A stretch of 64,000 nt of DNA from an uncultured Clostridia bacterium (GTDB lineage Bacteria; Bacillota; Clostridia; Christensenellales; Borkfalkiaceae): contig CASESJ010000005.1 of assembly GCA_949290575.1 (NCBI GenBank), positions 1 to 64,000 on the forward strand, read 5' to 3'. The notes under the pieces were generated by a model that was not told the origin of the DNA, made no database searches, and worked only from the letters and a program-made list of their open reading frames with translations. Below, piece by piece: positions 9,524 to 16,794 of this stretch (positions are counted from its first letter, which is position 1; each line of letters starts with the position of its first letter). Made by a program: the position numbers and the translations under genes.

Positions 9524-9868
9524 TTACTTGACTTCCTTGATTTTTGCAGCCTTGCCGGTAAGACCTCTGAGGTAGTAGAGCTTAGCTCTTCTGACCTGAC
9601 CCTTTCTTACTACGGTTATGGATGCGATTTTGGGCGAGTGAACGGGGAAAGTTCTCTCTACGCCGACGCCGAAAGAAAGTCTTCTTACCGTGAAGCTCTC
9701 TCTTATGCCGCCGTGCTTTTTAGCTATTACGACGCCTTCGAAGTTCTGAATTCTCTCCTTCGTGCCTTCGATAACCTTGAAGCCGACCTTTACGGTGTCG
9801 CCCACGTTGAATGCGGGTACGCTCTCCTTCATGCCTTCTTTTTCAATCGCTTCGACCAAACCTTTCAT
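9524..9868 (-). CDS. rplS: 50S ribosomal protein L19
   Basis: Component of the 30S-50S interface, 114 residues, normal length. The family block is clear from [15 protein letters not shown] to the C-terminal [17 protein letters not shown]. The ribosome-binding site is AGGAGG. In many Firmicutes rplS follows trmD; here yraN-rnhB-rbgA lie between and rplS has its own promoter and terminator. Confidence 0.97.
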   Translation of the reverse strand: MKGLVEAIEKEGMKESVPAFNVGDTVKVGFKVIEGTKERIQNFEGVVIAKKHGGIRESFTVRRLSFGVGVERTFPVHSPKIASITVVRKGQVRRAKLYYLRGLTGKAAKIKEVK

Positions 9869-9929
9869 ATCTGTCCTCCTGTATTCGTACGCCGCACCGC
9901 GGCTGTGAGTTTTTTTAATCAGCTTTTAT

Positions 9930-9958
9930 ATCTTAACAGACCCGAAAATAAAAATCAA
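9930..9958 (-). promoter_or_regulatory. Sigma-A promoter of rplS
   Basis: On the minus strand TTGATT (9953-9958) and TAAGAT (9930-9935) are separated by 17 bp. The predicted leader of about 50 nt contains a short GCCGC/GCGGC hairpin before the ribosome-binding site. An autoregulatory L19 leader is conceivable but was not matched. Confidence 0.75.
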
Positions 9959-10032
9959 CTCATTTTGAGGGGTGTATCGCAATTTTCACAAAACTTTTTT
10001 TGCCCTTTACCATATATATAATATATGGCTTT

Positions 10033-10383
10033 TTACGCCGTAAAAGCGCACTCGATATGGTTAATTTCGCCCTTTAGAACTTCGATTATATCAAATCTGA
10101 CGGTGAAATCTGTCTGCCTGCCCGAAAAATAGTACTTTGCGCAGGCAATGTAGCGGGCGCGCCTGTCTGCGCCCACCGCCTCGTTGGGCATGCCGAACGA
10201 AGTTCCCGAGCGCGTCTTGACCTCGACAAACGCCACAACATCGTCCTTCTGCGCGATAATGTCCACCTCGCCGAAGGGACAGCGGAAGTTTGTCGCGATT
10301 ATCCTGTAACCCTTATCTTTTAGGTATTTTGCCGCCGCTCTCTCGCCACGTCTGCCGACGAGCTGACGAAAAGTCATTGCCAT
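10033..10383 (-). CDS. YraN family (UPF0102) nuclease-fold protein
   Basis: Predicted restriction-endonuclease-like fold protein of 116 residues. It shows the family pattern GxxGExxAxxYLxxxGY near the N-terminus, then GEVDIIAQ and VAFVEVKTRS, the D...ExK arrangement of this nuclease fold. Its cellular role is not settled; the family often sits beside rnhB, as here, where the two genes overlap by 10 bp. Confidence 0.9.
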   Translation of the reverse strand: MAMTFRQLVGRRGERAAAKYLKDKGYRIIATNFRCPFGEVDIIAQKDDVVAFVEVKTRSGTSFGMPNEAVGADRRARYIACAKYYFSGRQTDFTVRFDIIEVLKGEINHIECAFTA

Positions 10384-10970
10384 TTTTTTGTAAAGCTCCT
10401 GCGGTGAACGGGCGTAAGCCCGAACTGTTTTATTGCCTCAATGTGAACCGCCGTGCCGTAGCCGACGTTCTTCTCAAACCCGTAATGCGGATAGACTTTT
10501 GCGTACTCCTCCATTACGGCGTCCCTTTCTACCTTGGCGATAATCGACGCCGCGCCTATGCAGTAGCACTGCGCGTCGCCCTTTATAATGCTGCGCTGCG
10601 GGATGTCGATATCGAGCGTCATATTGCCGTCCGTCAGCACGAAGTCGGGACGGACGGAAAGGCTCTCTATGGCGTTCTTCATGCACAGTCGCGTCGCCTG
10701 AAGTATGTTGATTTCGTCGATAACCTGCGGTTCGACGCGGCATATTGCGTAGGCAATCGCCCTTTGCTTTATCATCTCCGACAGCTTTTCGCGCTTCTTT
10801 GCGGAAAGCTTTTTGCTGTCGTCCACGCCCTCTATGATATCGTCCTCGGGCATGATTGCCGCCGCGCACACGACGGGTCCTGCGAGCGGACCTCTGCCCA
10901 CCTCGTCGACGCCGCACACAAATTTTTTGCCCTCGGCGTGAAGTTGTCGTTCGTAAATTAATTTATCCAT
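10374..10970 (-). CDS. rnhB: Ribonuclease HII
   Basis: Cleaves RNA in RNA-DNA hybrids and removes misincorporated ribonucleotides; 198 residues. The catalytic DE pair lies in VCGVDEVGRGPLAGPV (about residues 18-33), with further acidic residues in DDSKKLSAKKRE and VLTDGN. It overlaps rbgA by one base upstream and yraN by 10 bp downstream, so rbgA-rnhB-yraN are translated as one unit. Confidence 0.95.
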   Translation of the reverse strand: MDKLIYERQLHAEGKKFVCGVDEVGRGPLAGPVVCAAAIMPEDDIIEGVDDSKKLSAKKREKLSEMIKQRAIAYAICRVEPQVIDEINILQATRLCMKNAIESLSVRPDFVLTDGNMTLDIDIPQRSIIKGDAQCYCIGAASIIAKVERDAVMEEYAKVYPHYGFEKNVGYGTAVHIEAIKQFGLTPVHRRSFTKKWQ

Positions 10971-11824
10971 CAGAAGTCCAGCCCCTCCGCGTCCGACAGG
11001 TCGTCGAGCGTGACGCAGCCCAGCCTGCCCTTTCTGAAGTCGTCCAGAACGGCTTTTTCGGCGCGCTCGTAGTCGAATTCGCCCCCGCGCAGCATAAAAC
11101 CGCGGCGGCGGCAGACCTGTTCGAGCATTTCCAGAGGCTCGCCGCCCTCTATGCCGTAGCGTTCGGCAAGATTTTCGGGGTACTTCTGCCAGAGTTCGCC
11201 GAGCAGCGCGAGCGCGACGTCATCGATATCCAGAATATCGTCGTTTAAGCTGCCGACATACGCCAGCCTGAGCGCGAGTCGCTGATTTTCAAACGCCGGC
11301 GGGGTCGTTCCGGGTGTGTCTAAAAGTTCGAAGTTGCCGCACCTTATCCACTGAGTGCCGCGGGTCACGCCAGCCTTGTCGCCCGTGGCAGCGCGCTTGA
11401 CGCCCGAGAGCAGGTTTATCACCGTGCTCTTGCCCGTGTTGGGCACGCCGCACACCATAAATCTGAAAATCTTATTGTAGCCCTTTGCAAGCGACTTTGC
11501 CTGCTTTTCTGCAATGAGGCAATTGATTGCCTCGATAATATCCCTGCGCGAATTGCTGTTTACGGCATTGAGCCTGACGCACGCGCCGCCCCTTTCGCGT
11601 ATGACTTTTGCAAAAGACGCGCTCTTTTCGTCGGCTAAGTCGCACTTGTTGAGAACGTACAGAACTGCACGGTTTCCGAATATCTTTTTGAGTTTTTTAT
11701 TGTAAGAAGCCGCGGGACAGCGCGCGTCGAGCACGTAAATTATGCCGTCGCAGACGGCTACGGACTGCTCCATAGCCCTCATCGCCTTGGTCATGTGTCC
11801 CGGGAACCACTGTATATGCTTCAT
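10970..11824 (-). CDS. rbgA: Ribosome biogenesis GTPase RbgA (YlqF)
   Basis: Circularly permuted GTPase needed for late 50S assembly; 284 residues. It begins with the family hallmark HIQWFPGHMTKAMR. The permuted motif order is visible: G4 NKCD (about 58-61) precedes G1 GVPNTGKST (about 130-138) and G3 DTPG (about 178-181). A C-terminal RNA-binding ANTAR-like domain follows. The roughly 200 bp between it and trmD hold no confident promoter; a hairpin (11999-12028) overlaps the trmD stop. Confidence 0.95.
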   Translation of the reverse strand: MKHIQWFPGHMTKAMRAMEQSVAVCDGIIYVLDARCPAASYNKKLKKIFGNRAVLYVLNKCDLADEKSASFAKVIRERGGACVRLNAVNSNSRRDIIEAINCLIAEKQAKSLAKGYNKIFRFMVCGVPNTGKSTVINLLSGVKRAATGDKAGVTRGTQWIRCGNFELLDTPGTTPPAFENQRLALRLAYVGSLNDDILDIDDVALALLGELWQKYPENLAERYGIEGGEPLEMLEQVCRRRGFMLRGGEFDYERAEKAVLDDFRKGRLGCVTLDDLSDAEGLDF

Positions 11825-12026
11825 AAAGCCTCCTTTAAGGCGTCAGCCCGCGGGGGTCTCCGCATTCTTATTTTTCAATTCAGCTTAAAACCGCCATAAC
11901 CTTTAAACCCGCTGCGGCAACAGCACAAAAATGCGCCGTCGCCGCGCACAGAAAAGGCTGTCCGCGGAAAGACTGCTTACCCTCTCGGAATATGCAAAGA
12001 CAAGGCGCAAAAACCTTGCCGCCTTG

Positions 12027-12692
12027 TCATTTGAGAAGGTCGGGTCTGCGCGCCGCGGTGATTTTGCGGCTCTGCTCCCTGCGCCACTCGTCTATCTTCG
12101 CGTGGTTGCCCGAGAGCAGCACCTCGGGCACGCTCACCCCCCTGAAGTTCGCAGGGCGGGTGTACTGAGGGTACTCGAGCGAACCGTCCGAAAAGCTTTC
12201 GTCGACGAGCGAACCGTTGCTCAGAACGCCGTCCAGATAGCGCGCAACGCAGTCGGTCACGACCATGGCGGGCAGTTCGCCGCCCGTGAGCACGTAGTCG
12301 CCGACGGAAATTTCTTCGTCTATGAACATATCTATGACGCGCTGGTCGACGCCCTCGTAGTGACCGCAGAGAAGCACTATATGCTCAAGCGAAGACAGCT
12401 CCAGAGCCTTGCTCTGCGTAAAGGTCGCGCCCTTGGGCGACATGAAAATGCGCCTCGCCCTGTGCTCGGGGTCGACCGCCTCTATCGCCGAGGCTATCGG
12501 CTGGGGCATCATAACCATGCCCGCGCCGCCGCCGAACGGGTAGTCGTCGCACTTTAAGTGCTTATCCTCGCTATAGTCGCGTATGTTCACGACCTCAAGT
12601 TCGAGTTTTTTGTCCTCGAGAGCTCTGCCTATTATGCTCTGATAGAGCGGCGAGAACATCTCGGGAAAGAGCGTAAGAATGGTAATCTTCAT
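12027..12692 (-). CDS. trmD: tRNA (guanine-N1)-methyltransferase TrmD
   Basis: Adds m1G37 to tRNAs to prevent frameshifting, using SAM bound in a trefoil-knot (SPOUT) fold; 221 residues. Signature segments are GGGAGMVMMPQPI, LLCGHYEGVDQRV and ISVGDYVLTGGELPAM. The start overlaps the rimM stop in a TGATG arrangement, so translation is coupled. It is the last gene of the ylxM-ffh-rpsP-khpA-rimM-trmD series. Confidence 0.96.
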   Translation of the reverse strand: MKITILTLFPEMFSPLYQSIIGRALEDKKLELEVVNIRDYSEDKHLKCDDYPFGGGAGMVMMPQPIASAIEAVDPEHRARRIFMSPKGATFTQSKALELSSLEHIVLLCGHYEGVDQRVIDMFIDEEISVGDYVLTGGELPAMVVTDCVARYLDGVLSNGSLVDESFSDGSLEYPQYTRPANFRGVSVPEVLLSGNHAKIDEWRREQSRKITAARRPDLLK

Positions 12693-13195
12693 CAGTCGTA
12701 CAATGCAACCTCGTCAAAACGTTTTTTGTTGACGCAGACGACCTTGTTTTCGACGTCAATGCTGTCTATGACCCCGTCCGCCGCGGGGAAGGTAATCTTC
12801 TTTTCGCCGCAGGATATGACGAAGATATCCGTCTTTGCGGGCGTGATTTCGATAACTTCGCCCAGCGTCTTGCCCTTTTCGGTGACCACCTTGCAGCCGA
12901 GCACGTCGACGAGATAGAATGTGTCGTCGGGCAGCTTTGGAAGGTCCTCGCGAAGAGCTATGACGTCCTTTGCGCGCAGAAGTTCGGCGGCGTTTCTGTC
13001 AGCCACGCCGCGCAGCATGACATAGGCGCAGTCGCCTGCGGGACGGGCGGAGAACACCTTGTATTCAACTCCGTCTATGAAAACTTTTTCAAGCGCGCAG
13101 AAATCTTCCGCGCTGTCGGTAAGCGTCTTGACCTTGATTTCGCCGCGTATGCCCTGAGGCTTTAAAACTGTTGCAACCGTTAAAGTCTTTTCCAT
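12692..13195 (-). CDS. rimM: 16S rRNA processing protein RimM
   Basis: Assembly factor binding S19 during 30S head maturation; 167 residues. The N-terminal RimM domain begins VATVLKPQGIRGEIKVK and a C-terminal PRC-barrel follows (DTFYLVDVLGCKVVTEKG). It lies 24 bp after khpA and overlaps trmD by one base. Confidence 0.94.
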   Translation of the reverse strand: MEKTLTVATVLKPQGIRGEIKVKTLTDSAEDFCALEKVFIDGVEYKVFSARPAGDCAYVMLRGVADRNAAELLRAKDVIALREDLPKLPDDTFYLVDVLGCKVVTEKGKTLGEVIEITPAKTDIFVISCGEKKITFPAADGVIDSIDVENKVVCVNKKRFDEVALYD

Positions 13196-13219
13196 ATCCG
13201 TATAAAAAGAAAAGGCGGT

Positions 13220-13456
13220 TTACGCCTTTTCCTCAATTTCTATAACGTACTTTTTGCTGTCGCGGGGCGTAGCGCAACGAACGATGGTGCGCATCGCCTT
13301 TGCTATCTTGCCCTGCTTGCCGATGACCTTGCCCATGTCGGACGCGTCGAGAAGTACGGTCACTTCAATTGCATTGTCGGTCTCTTCGACTTTGTATTCG
13401 ATTTCGTCCTTCTTGTCGGCGAACTGTTCAACTATATACTTTATTAATTCAAGCAT
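13220..13456 (-). CDS. khpA: KH-domain RNA-binding protein KhpA (YlqC)
   Basis: Small single KH-domain protein of 78 residues that in other Firmicutes pairs with KhpB to bind RNAs affecting cell division. The GxxG loop lies in MGKVIGKQGKIAKAM. The reading frame is open further upstream, but the start at 13456 has a GGAG site and matches the family start (MLELIKYIVEQF). It sits between rpsP and rimM, its standard position. Confidence 0.93.
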   Translation of the reverse strand: MLELIKYIVEQFADKKDEIEYKVEETDNAIEVTVLLDASDMGKVIGKQGKIAKAMRTIVRCATPRDSKKYVIEIEEKA

Positions 13457-13543
13457 GCGTTTTCTCCGTCGCGCGCGTATGCGCGCCTTTAAGTGCGCCA
13501 GGCAGCGCACTCTTCTTTACTGCCGCCCAAAGAGCGGTAAAAA

Positions 13544-13840
13544 TTACTTCTTCTTTTTCTTGTCGTTTGTCTTGGGTGCGGAAAGCTTGGTGCTCTGCTC
13601 CATTGCGCCCACCTTTACGAGGTAGCTCTTCACCGTCTCGGTAGGCTGAACGCCCTTTGCAAGCCAGCTCTTTGCCTTTTCAACGTCGATGTTGATTTCA
13701 GCGGGGTTCTTGAGGGGGTCAACATAGCCGATTTTGTCGATATATTCGCCCGACTGAGCCTTTCTGCTGTCGATTACAACCACTCTGTAGAAGGGGGACT
13801 TCTTGTCGCCCATTCTGGTCAATCTCATTTTTACTGCCAT
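13544..13840 (-). CDS. rpsP: 30S ribosomal protein S16
   Basis: 98 residues. The N-terminal [18 protein letters not shown] block and the YVDPLKN segment identify it. The C-terminus ends in a run of five lysines, a disordered basic tail. A GGAGAT ribosome-binding site precedes the start. It lies between ffh and khpA. Confidence 0.97.
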   Translation of the reverse strand: MAVKMRLTRMGDKKSPFYRVVVIDSRKAQSGEYIDKIGYVDPLKNPAEINIDVEKAKSWLAKGVQPTETVKSYLVKVGAMEQSTKLSAPKTNDKKKKK

Positions 13841-13910
13841 TTTATTTTATCTCCTGAAAAAAATTATTTTTTATATCTTTATCCGCCATGCGGAAATTTC
13901 TACGCGTTTA

Positions 13911-15224
13911 TCAGACGAAAGGAAGTCTGCGCTTGCCGCCCTTTATCTGTTTTATCAGCTGTTTGGTCTGCTCGAACTGCTTCAAGAGCTGGTTTATCTC
14001 CTGCACCGTCGTGCCCGAGCCAGCCGCTATGCGCTTCTTCCTCGACGAGTTGATTATCGAGGGGTCCGTCCTTTCCTTCGGCGTCATGGAAAGTATTATT
14101 GCCTTTGTCCTCTCCATCTTCTTCTCGTCAATGTCGCCGTCCTTGACCTTGCCCGCAAGTCCCGGCATCATTGAAACGAGTGCCTGCGCGCCGCCCATCT
14201 TCTTCATGCTCTCGAACTGGTCGAGGTAATCTTCGAGCGTGAAGGAGTTTTCGAGCATCTTCTTTTTCATCTTCAGAGCCTGCTCTTCGGTGACTGCCTC
14301 CTGCGCCTTCTCTATTAAGGTGAGAACGTCGCCCATGCCGAGTATGCGCGACGCCATTCTGTCGGGATAGAAGTACTCGAGGTCGGTTATCTTTTCGCCC
14401 ACGCCGATGAACTTTATGGGCTTGCCAGTCACCGCCTTTATCGAAAGGCATGCGCCGCCGCGAGTGTCGCCGTCGAGCTTGGTGAGAACTATGCCCGTAA
14501 CTTCCAGCCTCTCGTTGAAGGTCTTGGCGACGTTTACCGCCACCTGACCCATCATCGCGTCGACCGTGAGAAGAATTTCAGAAACGTCCACCGCCGCCTT
14601 AATTCTTTCGAGCTCCTGCATGAGTTTTTCGTCTATTTCAAGTCTGCCCGCGGTGTCGATGATGACCGTGTCATAGCCCATCGACTTTGCGTAATCGACA
14701 GCCTGAACCGCCGTCTTCACGGGGTCCTGCGTGCCCTTTTCGAACACTTCGCAACCCGCGTTGCCGCCCACCACTTTGAGCTGGTTTATCGCCGCGGGGC
14801 GGTAGATGTCGCCCGCGACAAGAAGGGGCTTTTTGCCGCTCTTTCTGAGCAGCACGGCAAGCTTTCCGCACAGCGTCGTCTTGCCCGCGCCCTGAAGTCC
14901 GCACATCATTATGACTGTGGGAGGCTTGGGCGAGACAACAAGTTTCGCTTCCGCCGGTCCCATCAGCTCTATGAGCTGTTCGTTGACTATCTTTATTACC
15001 TGCTGGGCAGGATTGAGGCTCTTTAAAATTTCCTGTCCGACCGCCTTTTCGGACACGTCGGCACAGAATTTTTTGGCAACCTGAATGTTGACGTCGGCCT
15101 CTAACAGCGCGACGCGCACTTCGCGCATTGCACACTTGATTTCGAGCTCCGTCAGCCTTCCGTGCTTGGTGAGCTTGGAAAATATATGGTTTAATCTCTC
15201 TGAAAGTGAAGAAAAAATTGCCAT
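13911..15224 (-). CDS. ffh: Signal recognition particle GTPase Ffh
   Basis: Protein subunit of SRP, binding signal sequences and SRP RNA and docking with FtsY; 437 residues. The N domain is followed by the G domain with P-loop GLQGAGKTTLCGKLA (about 104-118) and DTAGRLEID (about 185-193). The methionine-rich M domain occupies the last 130 residues and ends with RKKRIAAGSGTTVQEINQLL, the SRP RNA contact. The start at 15224 (MAIFSSLSERL) fits the family; an upstream in-frame ATG at 15272 would overlap ylxM. It is 11 bp downstream of ylxM. Confidence 0.96.
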   Translation of the reverse strand: MAIFSSLSERLNHIFSKLTKHGRLTELEIKCAMREVRVALLEADVNIQVAKKFCADVSEKAVGQEILKSLNPAQQVIKIVNEQLIELMGPAEAKLVVSPKPPTVIMMCGLQGAGKTTLCGKLAVLLRKSGKKPLLVAGDIYRPAAINQLKVVGGNAGCEVFEKGTQDPVKTAVQAVDYAKSMGYDTVIIDTAGRLEIDEKLMQELERIKAAVDVSEILLTVDAMMGQVAVNVAKTFNERLEVTGIVLTKLDGDTRGGACLSIKAVTGKPIKFIGVGEKITDLEYFYPDRMASRILGMGDVLTLIEKAQEAVTEEQALKMKKKMLENSFTLEDYLDQFESMKKMGGAQALVSMMPGLAGKVKDGDIDEKKMERTKAIILSMTPKERTDPSIINSSRKKRIAAGSGTTVQEINQLLKQFEQTKQLIKQIKGGKRRLPFV

Positions 15225-15235
15225 TAAAACTACCG

Positions 15236-15616
15236 TTATTTTTTGATTGATGACGCTATATCCTGCGGGCAATCCCCCGCAACAATGCCCCTGAGCACCG
15301 CCATATCGCCCGCATATTCGGGGTGCAGACTTTCAAATTGCTCCGCCCACTTCAATGCGTCCGCCCTTAAAGACGATATTCGGCATTCGCCCTCGTCAAG
15401 CATCTTAGCGTGCCCGAGCTTTTCCTCGTACAAGGCAAGTTCGCGCTTGCAGCCGCCCAGACATTCCGAAACCGCCTGACGGGATATGCCCTTCTGTTCG
15501 GCGATTTCCGAAACCGTGAGGTCGAGATTGAAATATAAATCAGTCATGTCCCTCTGCGTGGGAGTGAGCAGTCCGCCGTATAAATCCCACAGCCGCAGAA
15601 AGTCTATCTTGTTCAT
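15236..15616 (-). CDS. ylxM: YlxM family SRP-associated HTH protein
   Basis: Small helix-turn-helix protein that modulates SRP assembly in streptococci and accompanies ffh in most Firmicutes; 126 residues here. The HTH resembles sigma region 4 (LTPTQRDMTDLYF, SEIAEQKGISRQAVSE). The family start is MNKIDFLRLWDLYGGLLTP, so 15616 was chosen; an in-frame ATG at 15655 lies inside the -35 box of the promoter and cannot be used from it. No Shine-Dalgarno precedes 15616, and the predicted transcription start is only about 4 nt upstream, so the mRNA is almost leaderless. Confidence 0.9.
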   Translation of the reverse strand: MNKIDFLRLWDLYGGLLTPTQRDMTDLYFNLDLTVSEIAEQKGISRQAVSECLGGCKRELALYEEKLGHAKMLDEGECRISSLRADALKWAEQFESLHPEYAGDMAVLRGIVAGDCPQDIASSIKK

Positions 15617-15626
15617 AACGCTGTCT

Positions 15627-15655
15627 ATTATATCGCGCGAAGAGAGCATTGTCAA
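15627..15655 (-). promoter_or_regulatory. Perfect consensus promoter of the ylxM-ffh operon
   Basis: On the minus strand TTGACA (15650-15655) and TATAAT (15627-15632) are exactly 17 bp apart, a full match to the sigma-A consensus. Predicted transcription start is about 15620, only a few bases before the ylxM ATG. Confidence 0.92.
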
Positions 15656-15791
15656 GCGTTTTTACTTGACAACTTTTTAATGTGCAACTGTTACATTCTG
15701 CCGCATATAGGGCGCAAAAATTATATTTTTTAACAATAATTGTGCAAATTTTTTAATAAAACGGCGAGCAAGCTGAATTTTTACAAAATTA

Positions 15792-15821
15792 TTGACAGCA
15801 AAAAGCGACAAATGTTAAACT
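15792..15821 (+). promoter_or_regulatory. Promoter of the 76-residue small gene
   Basis: TTGACA (15792-15797) is followed after 18 bp by TAAACT (15816-15821), with a TG extension one base upstream (15813-15814), an extended -10 form. Predicted start is near 15828. Confidence 0.7.
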
Positions 15822-15856
15822 ACATCCGATGTAATGACACTCGGGGGAATTTTTCG

Positions 15857-16087
15857 ATGCGCAAGGAACTCAACGGCATAATCTACGACACAAGCAACTC
15901 TACCAGGGACAAGAAGTTCACATTCGGCGCACCCGGAGACGCATACGGCTACGAAGAGACGCTGTACATCACACCCGAGGGCAACTATTTCATCTACACC
16001 AACGGCGGCGCGAAGTCGAGATATCCCAGCGAGGGCATTCAGCCCATCGAACATTCGCAGGTGCGCGACTGGATACTCTCACACTGA
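15857..16087 (+). CDS. Small soluble protein of unknown function
   Basis: 76-residue protein that I do not recognise. It is rich in Gly, Tyr and Thr, has no signal peptide or membrane segment, and looks like a compact beta domain (YGYEETLYITPEGNYFIYTNGG). The reading frame is open upstream, but the start at 15857 has GGGGGAA 7 bp before it and lies 30 bp past a good promoter. A dedicated terminator follows. It stands alone, divergent from ylxM-ffh and convergent with a nitroreductase. Having its own promoter, ribosome-binding site and terminator makes it a real gene. Confidence 0.8.
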   Translation: MRKELNGIIYDTSNSTRDKKFTFGAPGDAYGYEETLYITPEGNYFIYTNGGAKSRYPSEGIQPIEHSQVRDWILSH

Positions 16088-16101
16088 TAATATCTTTTAA
16101 C

Positions 16102-16127
16102 GTCAGGCTCTGCCTGACATTTTTTTT
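16102..16127 (+). terminator. Terminator of the small unknown gene
   Basis: 7-bp stem (16102-16108 with 16112-16118, loop TCT) followed by A and eight T. Confidence 0.85.
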
Positions 16128-16163
16128 GCCGCAAATGCAATAAAAATACGTGCATAAAAGCTC

Positions 16164-16191
16164 ATTGCCCGCCGCATATGCGGCGGGCAAT
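16164..16191. repeat. 28-bp perfect palindrome
   Basis: A fully self-complementary GC-rich sequence centred on CATATG, lying between two convergent terminators. Neither strand has a T-run after it, so it is not an ordinary terminator. It could be a second barrier hairpin or a dyad protein site. Confidence 0.6.
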
Positions 16192-16192
16192 T

Positions 16193-16229
16193 AAAAAAAG
16201 GCGCGCCGCGACTGAAGTCGCGGCGCGCC
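16193..16229 (-). terminator. Terminator of the nitroreductase gene
   Basis: A 14-bp perfect stem (16200-16213 with 16216-16229) built on GGCGCGCC, followed on the minus strand by seven T. It begins 6 bp past the stop codon. Confidence 0.88.
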
Positions 16230-16234
16230 ACGTT

Positions 16235-16753
16235 TTACTTTACATAGTACACGAAATTTTCCTTTCTGGGCTTTGCCGCCCTCTCTTCGTCGGCGTAGCC
16301 GACAATGCAGTTGCCAATGCCCTCGTAGTCGCCCTCTATGCCGAGCGAGCTGAGAATTTGCCTGCCGCGTTCGGAGGAAAACATCTCCTTAGCCCTGTGT
16401 ATCCAGCAGCTGCCCAGTCCCAGAGAATGAGCGGCGTTCATCATATTGCCCATGACGAGCGAGCCGTCGTAGAGATATGTGTTTACTCTCCTGTCGGCGA
16501 GCACAACAAGCACGGCGGGCGCGCCGTAGAACGGGTCAATGTCTCTGCCCATAATTGCCGCGTTCATTGCCGAAAGCTCGTCGCGCAGAGCCTTGTCTGT
16601 GACGGCTATGATAATCGGAGCCTGCCTGCCCATTCCGCAGGGCGCGTACATGCCCGCCTTCACAATCTCGGAAATGAGTTCGTCGGGCACTGGCGTGCTC
16701 TTGTACTTCTTTATGCTCCTGCGCGTGAGCATGTTTTCAATTACGTCGTTCAT
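16235..16753 (-). CDS. Nitroreductase family FMN oxidoreductase
   Basis: Predicted FMN- and NAD(P)H-dependent oxidoreductase, 172 residues, in the short clade of the family. The N-terminal TRRSIKKYKSTPVPDELI contains the FMN-phosphate-binding Arg/Ser pair. The central DGSLVMGNMMNAAHSLGLGSCWI helix is the dimer and flavin contact region. The substrate is unknown; such enzymes reduce nitroaromatics, quinones or enones. It has its own terminator, and the antiporter gene ends 42 bp upstream. Confidence 0.9.
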   Translation of the reverse strand: MNDVIENMLTRRSIKKYKSTPVPDELISEIVKAGMYAPCGMGRQAPIIIAVTDKALRDELSAMNAAIMGRDIDPFYGAPAVLVVLADRRVNTYLYDGSLVMGNMMNAAHSLGLGSCWIHRAKEMFSSERGRQILSSLGIEGDYEGIGNCIVGYADEERAAKPRKENFVYYVK

Positions 16754-16794
16754 AAAATTCCCCCTAAGAATTCTGAAATGAATTTATTATCTTT

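Noticed and set aside
9869..9930. L19 leader RNA
   Set aside because: The leader has only one 5-bp hairpin and was too short to match the described L19 leader with confidence.
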